Source of the DNA: Apostichopus japonicus
Taxonomy: Eukaryota; Echinodermata; Holothuroidea; Aspidochirotida; Stichopodidae
DNA: 64,000 nucleotides
NCBI RefSeq assembly: GCF_037975245.1
Contig: NC_092562.1
Coordinates: 1,272,501-1,336,500, forward strand
Reading direction: 5' to 3'
How positions within the stretch are numbered: position 1 is the stretch's first letter; each line of letters begins with the position of its first letter. Under the pieces are notes generated by a model, which was not told the DNA's origin, did no database searches, and saw only the letters and a list, made by a program, of their open reading frames with translations. This document shows, in pieces, positions 21,101 through 33,400 of the stretch. Position numbers and translations under genes: made by a program.

Positions 21101-24100
21101 TATTATTATATGTGCTGCACACTCGGTGGAAGGTAATCTGTGAAATGCTACTGTTGACGAAACAGAGGGCTGGGCACTTCTGGTACATTAGGATACTTGA
21201 CGACGAAGAGAAAAGTTGACACAAGTTTCTTTCAGCACCTTTTTCGATTTTTTGTTTTATCTTTTGTTCTTTTCTATCTCTATATTTGGGGAACTTTGGC
21301 ATGCACGGATTCAGTCTACAGTAAGTAGACTGGAATACTAGTGTTATGTATGTTCAATGGACTGTCACTCACCAAAGGTACATATCCCTCTTACGAGCCT
21401 CAAAGAATATACACTTGTTGCAGTTCCTCATCTCACAGATCTGGGGAAGGAGGCAAAGAAATCAGCTATTCAGCACAAATACGGTAATATTTATCATACT
21501 CATCAGGATAACTTGGAAATTATGATAATACGTCAAACCATGTGGAGTGAACAAGTTGTTATGGGGTCCGCACTCACGCAGTTTAATGCGGTGAAAAACA
21601 GAACTCAGATGCCTTACCTCATTTATCTCAAAGAATCCTTTGGCTTTGTCCAATTTGGAATCTGAAAAAATGAGAATATAATGAAAAACCAAACGGAAAT
21701 AATACGTAGAAGACAATATTTTAAACTTGAGATCAACACAGGTTTATGTCAATAAATGAACTTGGTGGTAAATTAAACAATCTGCTATCAAATTGGCTAT
21801 GTATTGCACCCTCTTGCCAAACCATGAATATAATGGGCAAGGCTTTTCATTAGTCTTTTGATATTCTGAGTACATAGCCTTTCGTAGTTGTCTGTAGTTT
21901 CTTAATATTACAGTTTCTCTAATCTGAGTATCTCTATTTCATAGTGATGTGTTGTATGTAAGTTCCGGTAATGTTATGTAATGTCATACAGGTGTAGTGA
22001 CTAAGTGGATAAAGGTGGTGGCATTTGACGCCATTGAGGCTTAGCAATCGGGAAGTTTGGGGTTCGATCCCCAGCCGGGTCAAAGTGAGGTGGGTTTTTC
22101 ATCCCAAGAGCAATCTACAGTTTTCCAATCTGAAATGACTTTCTAAAATGTAAAGATTCCAAATTTGAGTAACAATGTTGAAACTGACTATGTTAGACTT
22201 TGGGTTGAATTAACTATATGATAACAATTTTCTACCACTTTTAAAATGCAGATTCTTGGAAAGACACAATTTAAAATGCAACATGAATGTTAAAACCTTG
22301 ATAATATCATAGTTTAATGATAATGAATGCTAAACTTGAGTCTTCTGGTACTTCCAAGTAGCCGCTAGCTTGGGAGGCTTTAAAAACTTAGCAGCACTTC
22401 GGGAGCTCTTTCATATTCAAACATAAAGTGCATTGGAGACTTAAGTGTGGTGTTTGTGTGTATATATCTTTGTGCATACACAGGGTACAAGCAAACCAAA
22501 CTAATTGTTGGTTACCTGCTCTTGCATGAGGCATCAGCGTTCGGAGATCACTCGCCAAGTGTCGAGCAAGGAATGACACACCCCTTGATGCAAAAATCAG
22601 GACTCGCTGCTTATTGGTCCATTTTTCCTATTAGAAAAGAAAAATATTGACTTTTGTTGTTACTAATGAATATTTCGGTATTTTTTAAACATAAAATGTA
22701 GGGCTCATCACATGTTACATGTACACTCTTACTAGCTTACCCATCTACAACGTGCTGTAGGTAAGTTGGATATTAGTGTGCTGTTCCGATACATGAAACA
22801 GAGGCTGTATGCTTTCACTGGGCAGATTATCCCATGGAACTTTAAGGACCACAGTAATGACATATAATTGTAAGCTGTATTAAAAGGCTAGGTTGCCTCA
22901 GAATACCTAGCAACTCACACACACAGGCCTTTTTGAGAACAACCATAGCCTACATTGTTTACTATATACTGTACAGTAGCTTCAGTAGGCCTAAGGACTA
23001 GTTACAGTCATAATCTGTAGGATTCAAGAGTCCTAAGGACTGGTTACAGTCATAATCTGTAGGATTCAAGAGTTGCAGTGTATTCTGCAATAAAGCAGGG
23101 CTAGTTTTGTATTATCACAGAATGGACAATTCGTCTTACAGTAGTACCCTTCCCAACAAAGGAAGACATTTTGTGATTGCATGTACAACTAACATTGTTA
23201 TTTGTGTTCTACAAAATACAAGGCAGCAGTATAAAAACTTGCCCTGGTTTTAACACTTACACAGTCATATCACGTGTTGGTTCCTTCATACAATATTGAT
23301 GGCCTTTAGGACGTGCTTCTAGGTCTATCACTATGCACTTCTTAACCTATTGTACTTTTAACGTAGTGACAACTCTCTACATCACATCGCATATGTACTG
23401 TATATACTGTATATTAGTAGGCCTAGGCTATAGCATGGTGGGCTCATAATTGACGCACTTAAGGATTGGATTGACGATGTCGGTCAACATAAAATCCAAA
23501 TCACTCAACTGCATGCATTTTTCATATGTGTAGTTCCTCACAAATGTAATGATCTCAAAATATTTATTGTTCTGTGCCTACGCAACGTACAATTGAGAAG
23601 AATTTAACCACAAAATGTCTGCTAAGTCAAGTTCTTTCATACCCCTAAATTGACACATTTATCGATAAGCTAACTGTAGTGTAGGCCTAAGTATACATCC
23701 ATTGACTTTGGATGCTGTTTGCTATGCTCTGAACCTCTAAGCTTAGACAGGTCAGGTCCCAGAGAGTAGTGGTATCATATTGAAGAAATTTTGGTTATTT
23801 TTAGGGAGTAAGATTTCCAAATGTCCAAAAAATGTGTAAAACTGGGGGGAGGGTGTTAAAAGCTTAAAAAATACCACAATTTGGTCAGCAATTAGCTGAA
23901 ATGGATTCAAACTCATGAAATATGTAATTCTGCTAGACAGCAAAAAGTTTAGGTGGCCTTCTGTATCGTTGCTAGTAATAATTGAAGGTGCGTCAATTAC
24001 GGGGGTGCGTCAATTATGAAGCCTTTACTATACTATATATCGTATAAGCTACACGTTAAGCTTAGGCTAGGCCTACGATACACTATGTACTATATGTATG

Positions 24101-24263
24101 TATATTTCCCGTAGGCTAAAGAGCACGTTCTTGCTGAAATCGAATGACATTATAATTCACAAACCTTATCGCCACTCTTCTCTGTCTTTGATTCCACCCT
24201 TTCTGTGTTTCTTAGCCTCTTTTGTCGCTTTACGATTTGTTCGATGGCTTTCCTTTTACCCAT
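15112..24263 (-). CDS. BRIX1: BRIX1, ribosome biogenesis protein Brx1
   Basis: Nine minus-strand exons, in transcript order: 24263-24165, 22627-22516, 21661-21618, 21440-21373, 20737-20688, 20195-20071, 19312-19211, 16119-15991 and 15342-15112, giving 319 aa (human about 353). Starts MGKRKAIEQIVKRQKR, a basic tail. The Brix domain begins near residue 40 (RVLIFASRGVSFLARHLASD). It continues through NCNKCIFFEARKRDMYLW, TSNTPHGPSAKFLIEN, HPRSQPFIDHVFTFSI, DDRIWFRNYQIIEEDG, IGPRFVLNPIKIFRGSFGG and LYENPKYVSPNQ. All of these are hallmark BRIX1 segments. The C-terminus is Lys-rich and ends GEKIAAAL. Brx1 is a nucleolar factor required for assembly of the large ribosomal subunit. The start is supported by the intact first exon and by the head-to-head TRMT13 gene only 219 bp away. 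Introns carry SINEs and a 2.7-kb minisatellite. Confidence 0.95.
16163..18830. repeat. Large minisatellite, 40-43 bp unit, about 62 copies
   Basis: A consensus unit contains TTCATCCTTCACTGTGTGGT then GTCTGTATATAATTCTATGC and AGG. Variant units alternate TTTATC/TTCATC, CCCTCA/CCTTCA and ATAATAATATGC/ATAATTCTATGC, with evidence of higher-order block repeats. It fills most of BRIX1 intron 7 and starts about 44 bp upstream (on the minus strand) of the acceptor side of exon 8. ORFs in it are repeat shadows. Confidence 0.97.
19360..19470. repeat. Two-copy tandem duplication, about 56 bp
   Basis: CAATGAAAGTGATGGATTGT and CAATAAAAGTGATGTATTGT each lead into AAAGGGCATTAGAATGGGAG + AAAC. Located in BRIX1 intron 6, just upstream of exon 7. 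Confidence 0.8.
19690..19915 (+). repeat. Interspersed repeat, copy 2 (about 225 bp)
   Basis: Second copy of the repeat at 14085-14330, in the same orientation and differing by substitutions and small indels. It lies in BRIX1 intron 6. Confidence 0.8.
20819..21110 (+). mobile_element. tRNA-derived SINE, copy 1
   Basis: Head ACCGGTGCTGTGGCAGAGTG (A-box-like GTGGCAGAGTGG). A conserved body follows: GGCATTTGAAGCAATGAGGC, TTAGCAATCGGGAG, GGTGGGTTTTTCATCCAAGA, CCCATCTGAAATGACTTTCT and TTTGTGGTCACTTAAG. It ends in a TTATTATTA-type tail. The B box is deleted in this copy. Located in BRIX1 intron 4. Confidence 0.8.
21988..22180 (+). mobile_element. tRNA-derived SINE, copy 2 (3' truncated)
   Basis: Same family as 20819-21110. 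It keeps a clear B box GGGGTTCGATCCCCAGCC and the CTGAAATGACTTTCTAAA segment, but stops before the GTGGTCACTTAAG tail. Located in BRIX1 intron 2. Confidence 0.8.
22990..23072. repeat. Two-copy tandem duplication, 42 bp
   Basis: CCTAAGGACT(A/G)GTTACAGTC + ATAATCTGTAGGATTCAAGA occurs twice back to back, in BRIX1 intron 1. Confidence 0.9.
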
Positions 24264-24482
24264 TTTGAATAGTTTGTTTGTTAAAACCGTCACAGAGTGA
24301 GTGTAACCTGGTTATACAGTGAACACCAACGCTATATGTTTACCCATGTGGATATGCACATTGCGCAATCAGTTGCCACTGACTAAAATTCGCGATCACT
24401 CGCATCCACGTAACTACCCAGGCCTTATGAACATACAGCAACCCGAGCGAAAAGTTTCTTACCAGTATTATTTGTTTCCAAA
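24264..24482. promoter_or_regulatory. Divergent promoter shared by BRIX1 and TRMT13
   Basis: 219 bp separate the two start codons, so both core promoters and 5'UTRs must fit here unless hidden 5' exons exist. The segment is richer in CpG than its surroundings (TTCGCGATC, TTGCGCAATC, CACGTAAC, CCCGAGCG) and has no good TATA box next to either start. This resembles a CpG-type housekeeping promoter. Confidence 0.7.
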
Positions 24483-27400
24483 ATGCAAGTAGATCAACAG
24501 GTAAAAGGTACCAATCAATGTGCTTTCCATGTTGAGAAAAGAAAACGTCAGTGCAAATTGCAAGTAGCTAAGGGTTTACAGTACTGCGGCGAACATGCAT
24601 TCCAAGTAAGTTCATACTATTATTTGCCTATTAGTAGTGTACGTAGAAAACCCAGTTTCGCGAATTATAAGCGATTAATATAGATTCTCACTTAGTGAAT
24701 ACTGTAGGCCTTACAGTAGTTAACACAGGCCCTATCTGAAAACGTTCTATTTCTCTTGAGGTCATCAAAATATTCAGGACACGACCAAATAATGACCCTG
24801 AGAATGAATTATCAGTTTAAAACAGTCAGACCAGAAATTTTCTGCACAAGGCCCAATTTTGAAAATGTTAATTTAGACTTTTAGTTTTGGTGGGGCTTAT
24901 TCGCAGGGCAGCCCTGCGAATAGCCAGACACATACACCTTATTCACAGGGCAGCCCTGCGAATAGCCAGACACATACACCTTATTCGCAGGGCAGCCCTG
25001 TGAATAGCCAGACACAAGCATCTTATTTGCAGGGCTGCCCTGCGAATAGCCAGACACATACACCTTATTCACAGGGCAGCCTTAGACTGGGTTAAAGGGC
25101 TCAGTAATTTTTGGGGCTATTCGAATTTGCTTATGGGGCTATTCGAGTTTGCTTTTGGGCACCAGCTATCTTTTTGAGAGTCTTAATTGGGAGCCTCTAT
25201 ATTTTGAGGAATTTATTGGCCTTTGGGATTCCTATCTTAATGCTGTTAGGATTGGTTTTGGTAGCCTAGGGCCTTAGGATTGAACCAGTCTAGCATTAGT
25301 ACCGCCAACATAAAAATGTCATCCCTCGATCATTTTCACCTTTGTTTTTGCAGAGTGACTGCTCATTTGCATGTAAAGGTGTGGGAGGGGGGGGGGTGTC
25401 ACACCTTTGACCATATTGGCTTTCAGGCAATATCGGCTTTAGGGGAATCCCAAGATCAGCTCCCTTAAAATAAGCTTTTAACCTTGAACTGCTGGGGCTC
25501 CAAAAATTAGCTTATGAAGTGGCTAAGACTATTTGGGCCCAAAAAGTTGGCTTTTTCAAGGCCCCTAAACTGACTGGTATCAATGGCAAAACCTAATAAT
25601 AAACCTATTTTCAAAATCGTCACAGCCCTGCGAATAAGGTGTCTGCGTACGTTATTCGCCGGGCTGCCCTGCGAATAATCACTTTGTTTAGTTTTACTAG
25701 TACTAGTTCTTAGGACTATAGCCTAGACCTAGCCAAATGAAGGCCAACTGACATTGTTGAGGCATACAATTTATAAGAAACTGATGCAGTGCTGGGCAAA
25801 TAACCATAAAACTAACTTAGAAGCTTCATTGTCAGTATTGGGCTGTTGTGAGACATATTATTTGGCGCAGACTTCTCTTATGAGTAAAATGGCTGTAAAT
25901 TTTCTGTGGTTGGCCCTTAAAAAGAGTTTAAGAGTAGTGTTTGACTTCAACAAAAACACAATAAGAGAGGTGTAGAATGAAGAATTTGGTGATCTTTCTT
26001 ATTTGAATTTATATTGGACACAATCTTTGACTTCACTGTCGGTAGTTTAAAACACTGAGAAAATTCTTTAAGTGCCCAGGGCTAACTTTCCTTCCTACGT
26101 AGTAAAATCATAAAATTTCTTAAAGTGTGTCGAGAACAGTATGGGTGAATGTTTCATGAACCTGTCAGATTGAGGTAAGTAGTAAATGCTGTAAAACCAT
26201 CTATTACCAGTTGATATGAAATGCAACTTTTTGAATTAACTATTTAAATTTACTCAAGAAATCTGTTCTTCATTTCCAGCACAATTTACCTACATCAAAA
26301 CCAAGAATCCAGTGCCCTCTGGATCCAAAACAGTAAGTGTAGACATTCTATTCTTGCTGTGGCTGAATTCAAATTTATGACATGATAAAGAAGAGCAAAT
26401 TTACATGAAAATAGATATCATTAGATCTATATTTGCTATGTGCTAGTACGTTACATGATTCTGAATTTATAGACAACCAGGAATTATCATTTTACTCTGC
26501 TTCAAGTATCATCATGACAATGATATGTGCAAGTTATTGCAACAATGACAGCATCATATATACCGGTGCTGTTGCAAAGTGGATAAAGGTGGTGGCATTT
26601 GAAGCAATGGGGCTTAGCAATCGGGAGGTTCCAGGTTGCAATCCCCGATTGTTAGGTGGGTTTTTCATCCAAGAGCGATCTAATGTTTTCCCATCTGAAA
26701 TGACTTTCTAAATTGAAAAGATTCCAAATTTGAGTTTGAAATGTTGATTTGGAAGCCACCAGAAGTGTAAGTTGTAATCCCATGCAAGTTTCTCCCACAT
26801 TTGTGGTCACTTAAGCATCATAAAAACAACTGCTGATAATCAAGTAACTGCTGATTATCATTGAATAAAATAAGAGAATACTAGTTAGTTATACTAATGT
26901 CATGTTGCACCAGGTGATATTTCAACTGTGCTAAGTTACTTCTTCTTAACCTTGTTTCAATTTCCTTCTCTTTCAGTTCAGTATTTGTTCATAAGTTAAA
27001 GAAACATCTGAAGATTTGCAATAGCAGACCAAAAGATAAACCGGTAAATATACATGGTTCATTGCCCCTTTCAAAAATGTACAATTTTAAGAACTTGTGA
27101 AGTAGTGGATATTCCACGGTTAAAAGGGTAATGTTGTGTACAATTTTTTCCATTGGGTAATTAGGAATTAAATGGTTTACAGACTTGTTTCCCCTAGTTT
27201 CACACTACATACATATTCATGTGCAAACTTTTGGCAAGACTTGGCTAGCATATTTGGTTTCATATTCTTACTATTATTGAAACCTTCACTCACTGATCAC
27301 TTATCTAACAAAATGAAATAATTGTGTACTGTACTATGAGTTATTGACCATAGTGCATGCTAAGCAAACCTTGTCCATAGTTTTAGAACATTTAAAATAG

Positions 27401-30400
27401 ACATATTTTTTCTTTACTTGATCAAGTTGAAGTCAGAATTACCTGCCAATTGCACTAGCCTACATGTGATTTGAGCAACTATTATGTGTCATCATTGCAA
27501 TAGTTACAGTACTTGCAAATTAAGGCAAATCCCACCACCACAACCTTCATAATTTCTCTTTTCTTATGCTTAGATTTATTTCGAACAAAACATCAATATT
27601 GACCAGTGTGAAGAGAATTATACAGGAAAGGTAAGTTTTTACAGATTATTAGGTAGCTAAATGGGAAAAAGTTACCAAAAAATGTATAATTACAGAGAGG
27701 GTAGTTATAAATTATTTAATAGAAAGTGCTTGCTTCATGAAACATTGCTACGCATGGCAAGATCTAAGTAAATTAAATCTAATAAGCCAAGTATTGAAAT
27801 TATACATACTTTAATTTGGAAAACTGTATACTCTTGAAATAATCTGTGTTGCTTTGCTTTCAACTAAATTGCTTTTGTGTTTTCTTGTAGCAGAAGTACC
27901 ATACCCTAGGCTAGTTCTAATAGTACGTAAACCTGATGGAAATTGTACATAAGAATTGAGACTGAACTGGTTCCTGTTATCAACTATTGAGAGTTAAAAT
28001 AACCAGTTAGATTTCACTGTTTGGAATATACAGAAACAGAGCACTTACAATAGTTCACAGAGAACATTGCTCTAGTTTATCTCATGAAAGGCTACCCTGA
28101 TACATGTTACCTGCAGTACTTGTGTCCAGTGTGTAAAGGGATAGCAAACAGTTGTTTTCCCCAAAATTCAACGAATGGTTTATTGTGAAGTGATGAAGAA
28201 GCAATCCAAATTTTACCACACTAAAAGTTACATGTCAATTAAACCTAAATTGACTAGCGAAGTAAAAACAAAATTACCATACCTGTTGCACAATTTCTTT
28301 CCTGACCACAATCCTTCACTGTGGAGATGCCTACAATAAACATTAATGGATCACTTTTACAGTTATGTACTGGTCACAGCTGTTTCAAACAAATTAAGTC
28401 GTTGAACCCTTTTTTTTGCTGCAGAAAGAACTGGCATCTTTTACTCCACAAGAAGTAGAAAATATCATCAAAAAAGCAAAGGCTGTCCAGCAAGGTAACA
28501 TTTTGACCAATATTTTATATTCTTTCTCATTTTCATATCTTAAGAATGAAAAAGTAAAATACTCAAAAAGTAAACCTGTTATTTGTATGGCATGTTTCTT
28601 AATGTAACAACTTGTGTTTACTTGATGATATAAACAATTTGGTAAAAAAAAATTAAAACTGTAACATCTTGCACTTTAATTTGTTGATTTCTTTTTGCAT
28701 GTATACTGTAAGTGCTGTAATGTTGAAGTTATCTGTTTTGGTAATTCTTCATACTCTTAGCATGAGCTCTCCAGGCAACATTTTGGAGGATCTGACCATC
28801 CTTGCCCAACCTGTTCTATTTACTCAAACCAACAGCTGGTTCCACTACTGTGTTGTAATTAATGTATACTATTTTTGTGTGTACCAGCACCATATCAACA
28901 GATATAGTCACCCTCTGCAGATATATGTTAACAGGATGTGTCACTCACTAAGATTTGTATAGCCTAAGGTTAAGTAAAGCTCAGGATTGTTCCTGATTCC
29001 ACTGCTTTGAAACAATGTTTATCATAGCCAGAAATTCCTGTGCTCTTTCAAAAAGTGGTCCATTATCAGTTTGTACTAATTTACTATTAAATGTGAGTAC
29101 AAAACATTGGCAAATGAACGTAAACATTTCAAATTATCATTTGGAGAGCCTCAAGGATATTATAAAGTAGAAACAGTAGCCCAGTGGAATAAGTCCTTTC
29201 ATATCAAGATTTACTCTGGCACCACCATTGAAGAACTACCAGGGCATGTTTCTCCATCCTGGAATCAAAGCAATTTTTACACACTGCAGGCAGGAGATGG
29301 AGTTTATCATCATAGTTTTTCCTGTGTTGTTGTATCTAATTCACAGAAAACTGTCTCTGATTTTATGTAGCAAAATGGTGAACAGAATGGTTGAATATAC
29401 CATAAACAATGTATAACAGGTTTTACTCTCAGCAGCTGTAAGATGTCCAGCAGTTTTTAAATATTGACACAATATTCAATGAATCTCAAAATTAGATGCA
29501 CAGCATAAATACTAAAATGATTTTTTTGTCAACCAACACTGTTTGTTCGTTATTTAACTTCTCCCATAATTAGGTCAACTTTTGGAGTTTCAAGAATCTG
29601 TGCTACATCATGAGGTGCTCAAGGCAGAGCTGGATTCAGCGATCAATGGACTGTCGGCACGGAAACACCTTGATCAGATCTCATCCATTCTAGGCAACAT
29701 GAAAGAAGCCAAGCTGTTTGCTCCAAACACCTTTTACATTGAATATGGAGCTGGCAAAGGTATTGAACCATGTTCCATATTTTATTTTATTTTATAATAA
29801 CTCCCAAAGTGTAAACTGAAATCATAAATAATGTTATGTAATTGAGTAAGATTACTCTATTTGCATAGTCTTCAAGTTTATTGAAGTACCTCAGTTTTCT
29901 CATGGATATGGATTTCCCGACTGAAGAAGAAACATGTAAAGAAAAAAAACCTGTAGTTCATGTATTGCAGTATCCTAGGATGTGAATTCTTTAGCTTCTT
30001 GAAAAATAGTTACCTGCCAGATCATTATAAAGTTTAGATTTATGGAAAGCCATTTAAGGTCATCCCTCTGCTATTTGTTGTATAGTCTACAAATGTTCCT
30101 AGTGTGTGAATGAACTTACAGTAGTTATAAGTTATGTTCCTAGTGAGTGAATGAACTTACAGTAGTTATAAGTTATGTTCCTAGTGTGTGAATGAACTTA
30201 CAGTAGTTATAAGTTATGTTCCTAGTGAGTGAATGAACTTACAGTAGTTATAAGTTATGTTCCTAGTGTGTGAATGAACTTACAGTAGTTGTAAGTTATG
30301 TATCTAGTGAGTGAATGAACTTACAGTAGTTGTAAGTTATGTTCCTAGTTTGTGAATGAACTTACAGTAGTTGTAAGTTATGTTCCTAGTGTGTGAATGA

Positions 30401-33400
30401 ACTTACAGTAGTTGTAAGTTATGTTCCTAGTGTGTGAATGAACTTACAGTAGTTATAAGTTATGTTCCTAGTGAGTGAATGAACTTACAGTAGTTGTAAG
30501 TTATGTTCCTAGTGTGTGAATGAACTTACAGTAGTTATAAGTTATGTTCCTAGTGTGTGAATGAACTTACAGTAGTAATAAGTTATGTTATTCTTCATCA
30601 CCAGGTCGACTATCGCAGTGGATTTTTGAGGCAGTCAGCGACACTCCTGACACTCATTTCATCCTCGTTGACCGCAAGAATGTTAGACATAAGGTTAGTT
30701 TCATTTAAGTAATCACATCTCCTTGAACTTACTTAATAGTAACAATGAAACAATTTTAGCCATCCCAGCTAAATGTTACTCTCTGTCAGAAAATTACCGA
30801 TAAATTCCAAGATTTACGTAATTGAAATTCCCTCGTGACTGATAGTTCATCATTGTGATTCTTATCCAAAAGAAATCTTTCTGATACTTTTTTAAGCTGC
30901 TCTGGAATATTAGCAAATTGTGAAATGTGGTTCCAGAACTTTCACTGGTAGCTCCAACAAGACTTTCTTCTGATGAGGCTGAATTACACAGGTTTTTTTT
31001 TTCCGTGGTAGACTGCTAGTATCATTCTACAGTGCACTTACAAGGTTACACTTGAAACATTCATCTTAGAATTTGAATTAAGTTACTGTTACCTAACAGA
31101 TTACCTAGATAATGCTCGTATTTGCTGATATTGTTGATACTGTAACAAGATCTGAATGTTCTATTCTCTATCCCAATTGGAGAGAGGTTTAATGCAAATC
31201 CAACAACAGTTTTGAATAAATATAGGGACATGTTTGCATCACTCACATATGCGCAAACTATTTAAAGCTCACCGGTAAAAGTCAAGCAAAATTTCATTTT
31301 GAAAGTGACGACCATTCACTGGTTCACAACGGGTCCAAACGATTGTCTATTTGTCAGTTTCTTGTACTTTTGAGTCAGGGTTACAATTAGTCGAGGCAGT
31401 CTGCAGTCACCTGAAATGTCAAATAGAAAGCGAGCAGAAGCAGATCGTAGGTCATTTGATGAATGCACACCAATTATTAATATATCTCTCTGTTGCTGTA
31501 GCGAGATCTTCATCACAAAGAAGTCAGAAAGAACCTCTCTATGGAACGTCTCCTTATTGATATTCAAGATTTGGCACTCAACAGGGTACCAGCGATCAAG
31601 GATAACCCTGACAGACCCATAGTGGCATACTGCAAGCATCTCTGTGGGGCTGCAACAGGTAAGCATAGGCAAGGATTACTGTGATTAGGATCGCCTGTGG
31701 GTTATTATATACATATCCCTTACATATCTTGTACCATTAAGTTTTTCTTCTGTCATTGTTTTGTATTATTCTGTATTATTTGTATCATTTCTCATTGTCA
31801 ATTGCGCCATGAACATTCTTTGAGTGGTGTGTGCGCATTATAAGTCTTACTATTATTATTATTATTATATCCATCGATGACTGTATGCCGGACTGCTTGT
31901 ACAGCCCTTGATGCAGCCAAATCGTTAGCTAACGTTTACAGAGTGATTTAGCATGTATCACTAAATTTGCAGCATCAGCAGTGACAATGTTAACTAAATG
32001 ATTTGCTGCATACACGACTAAGACGTAGTTTAGGGTTGTAGTTATCCATTCATATCCACTTGATATTCCTACAATTCATCCTTGGGTAAAAAGTCGTCTG
32101 AAACAATGAGGTTCCTTGTACCCTGTTCTTCACCAGTGCTTTTATGTCGAGCTTTAGCATGTAACATAACTAAACAAATGTCAGAAATGAATGCATCTTC
32201 CACAACATTTTACTGGCCTGGCTTAAATTTCAACATTTGGTATAGAAGTTTTGTTGCTATTGCCACTGACCGGTAAAGCTAGGTACCAGCTTATATTTAT
32301 TTTTTTATTTATTTTTTTGGAAGAAAGAGCTACTTGATCAGGTTCACACTGCCTTTCATTTACAATACGTCTTCATGTGAAACCAAATCCATCGCCTTTC
32401 TTAAACCCTTACATATCCCACCCGGTGCGCCCATGTTTTGTTCGTCTGGTCCAAGAGAGTTACAGAACTATGATATGAAGTTTGCCTATGATTTATCATC
32501 TACAGATCTGGCACTCAGAAGTTTATTCCCACATCGGTTGGACCGCCGGGAAGATGACCAGAAAACACCGACTGACAGCCCATCGGTCAAAGGCGTTGCT
32601 ATGGCAACATGTTGTCACCATTGTTGTACCTGGAATAGCTATGTGGGGAAAGACTTCTTAGCCGTTCACGGGTTTAGTAGGATAGAGTTTGAGGCACTCA
32701 TTCGAATGAGTAGCTGGTGTGTTTGCGGAACAAGGTCAGAGCATGGAGAAGAAAAGATGGAAACTAAATCCGACAGTCAGAATGGTGAAGCAGAAAAAGA
32801 AACACTTACAAGGTAATTAAAGGGGTAAATGGTTTTGTTCAAGTGAATCCCAAGGGTTCAGAAGCCAACATTTCATTTAAAATCTTATTCATTTGATAAT
32901 AGTAAATGAACACTGGCTAAATATAGTACTAAAACCCAGGGACGTAGCCAGGGGGGAGCAGGGGGAGCCACTGCTTCCCCCTTTCAGTGTCGAAAATAAT
33001 GTTTAAAAACTGTTGTTTTATTAGCAGGGTATTTTGTCAGTGCTCTTTTGATATTGAATGCTCGTCAGCTCCGTTAACTCGATAATAATCGTAGTAACAT
33101 TCAGGCCCACAGATCAATTACTTACTTAGTTTGGCAGATGCAAGTAGCTAAATTTAGCCTATAGCCTATTACATGCCTACAGTTGGCCACTGCGTAATAA
33201 AATACATATTGCCTACCTAACCGCACTCGATGGAGTGTCACGAACTGTATGCAAAATGATATCGACAACGTTCGTTCTCATCCTTTCTATGATTCGTCCT
33301 AAGTTGTTGCACGAACAGCATGTTATGAAGCTAAGCTAGCAATCAGACGTGATACGCACATCCTGTAAATAATTATTACACTGCTAATACACTGCGATAA

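Noticed and set aside
32334-32816. 160-aa ORF as an independent gene
   Set aside because: Its last part is TRMT13 exon 9 (32506-32812). The upstream part is intron that happens to be open in the same frame.
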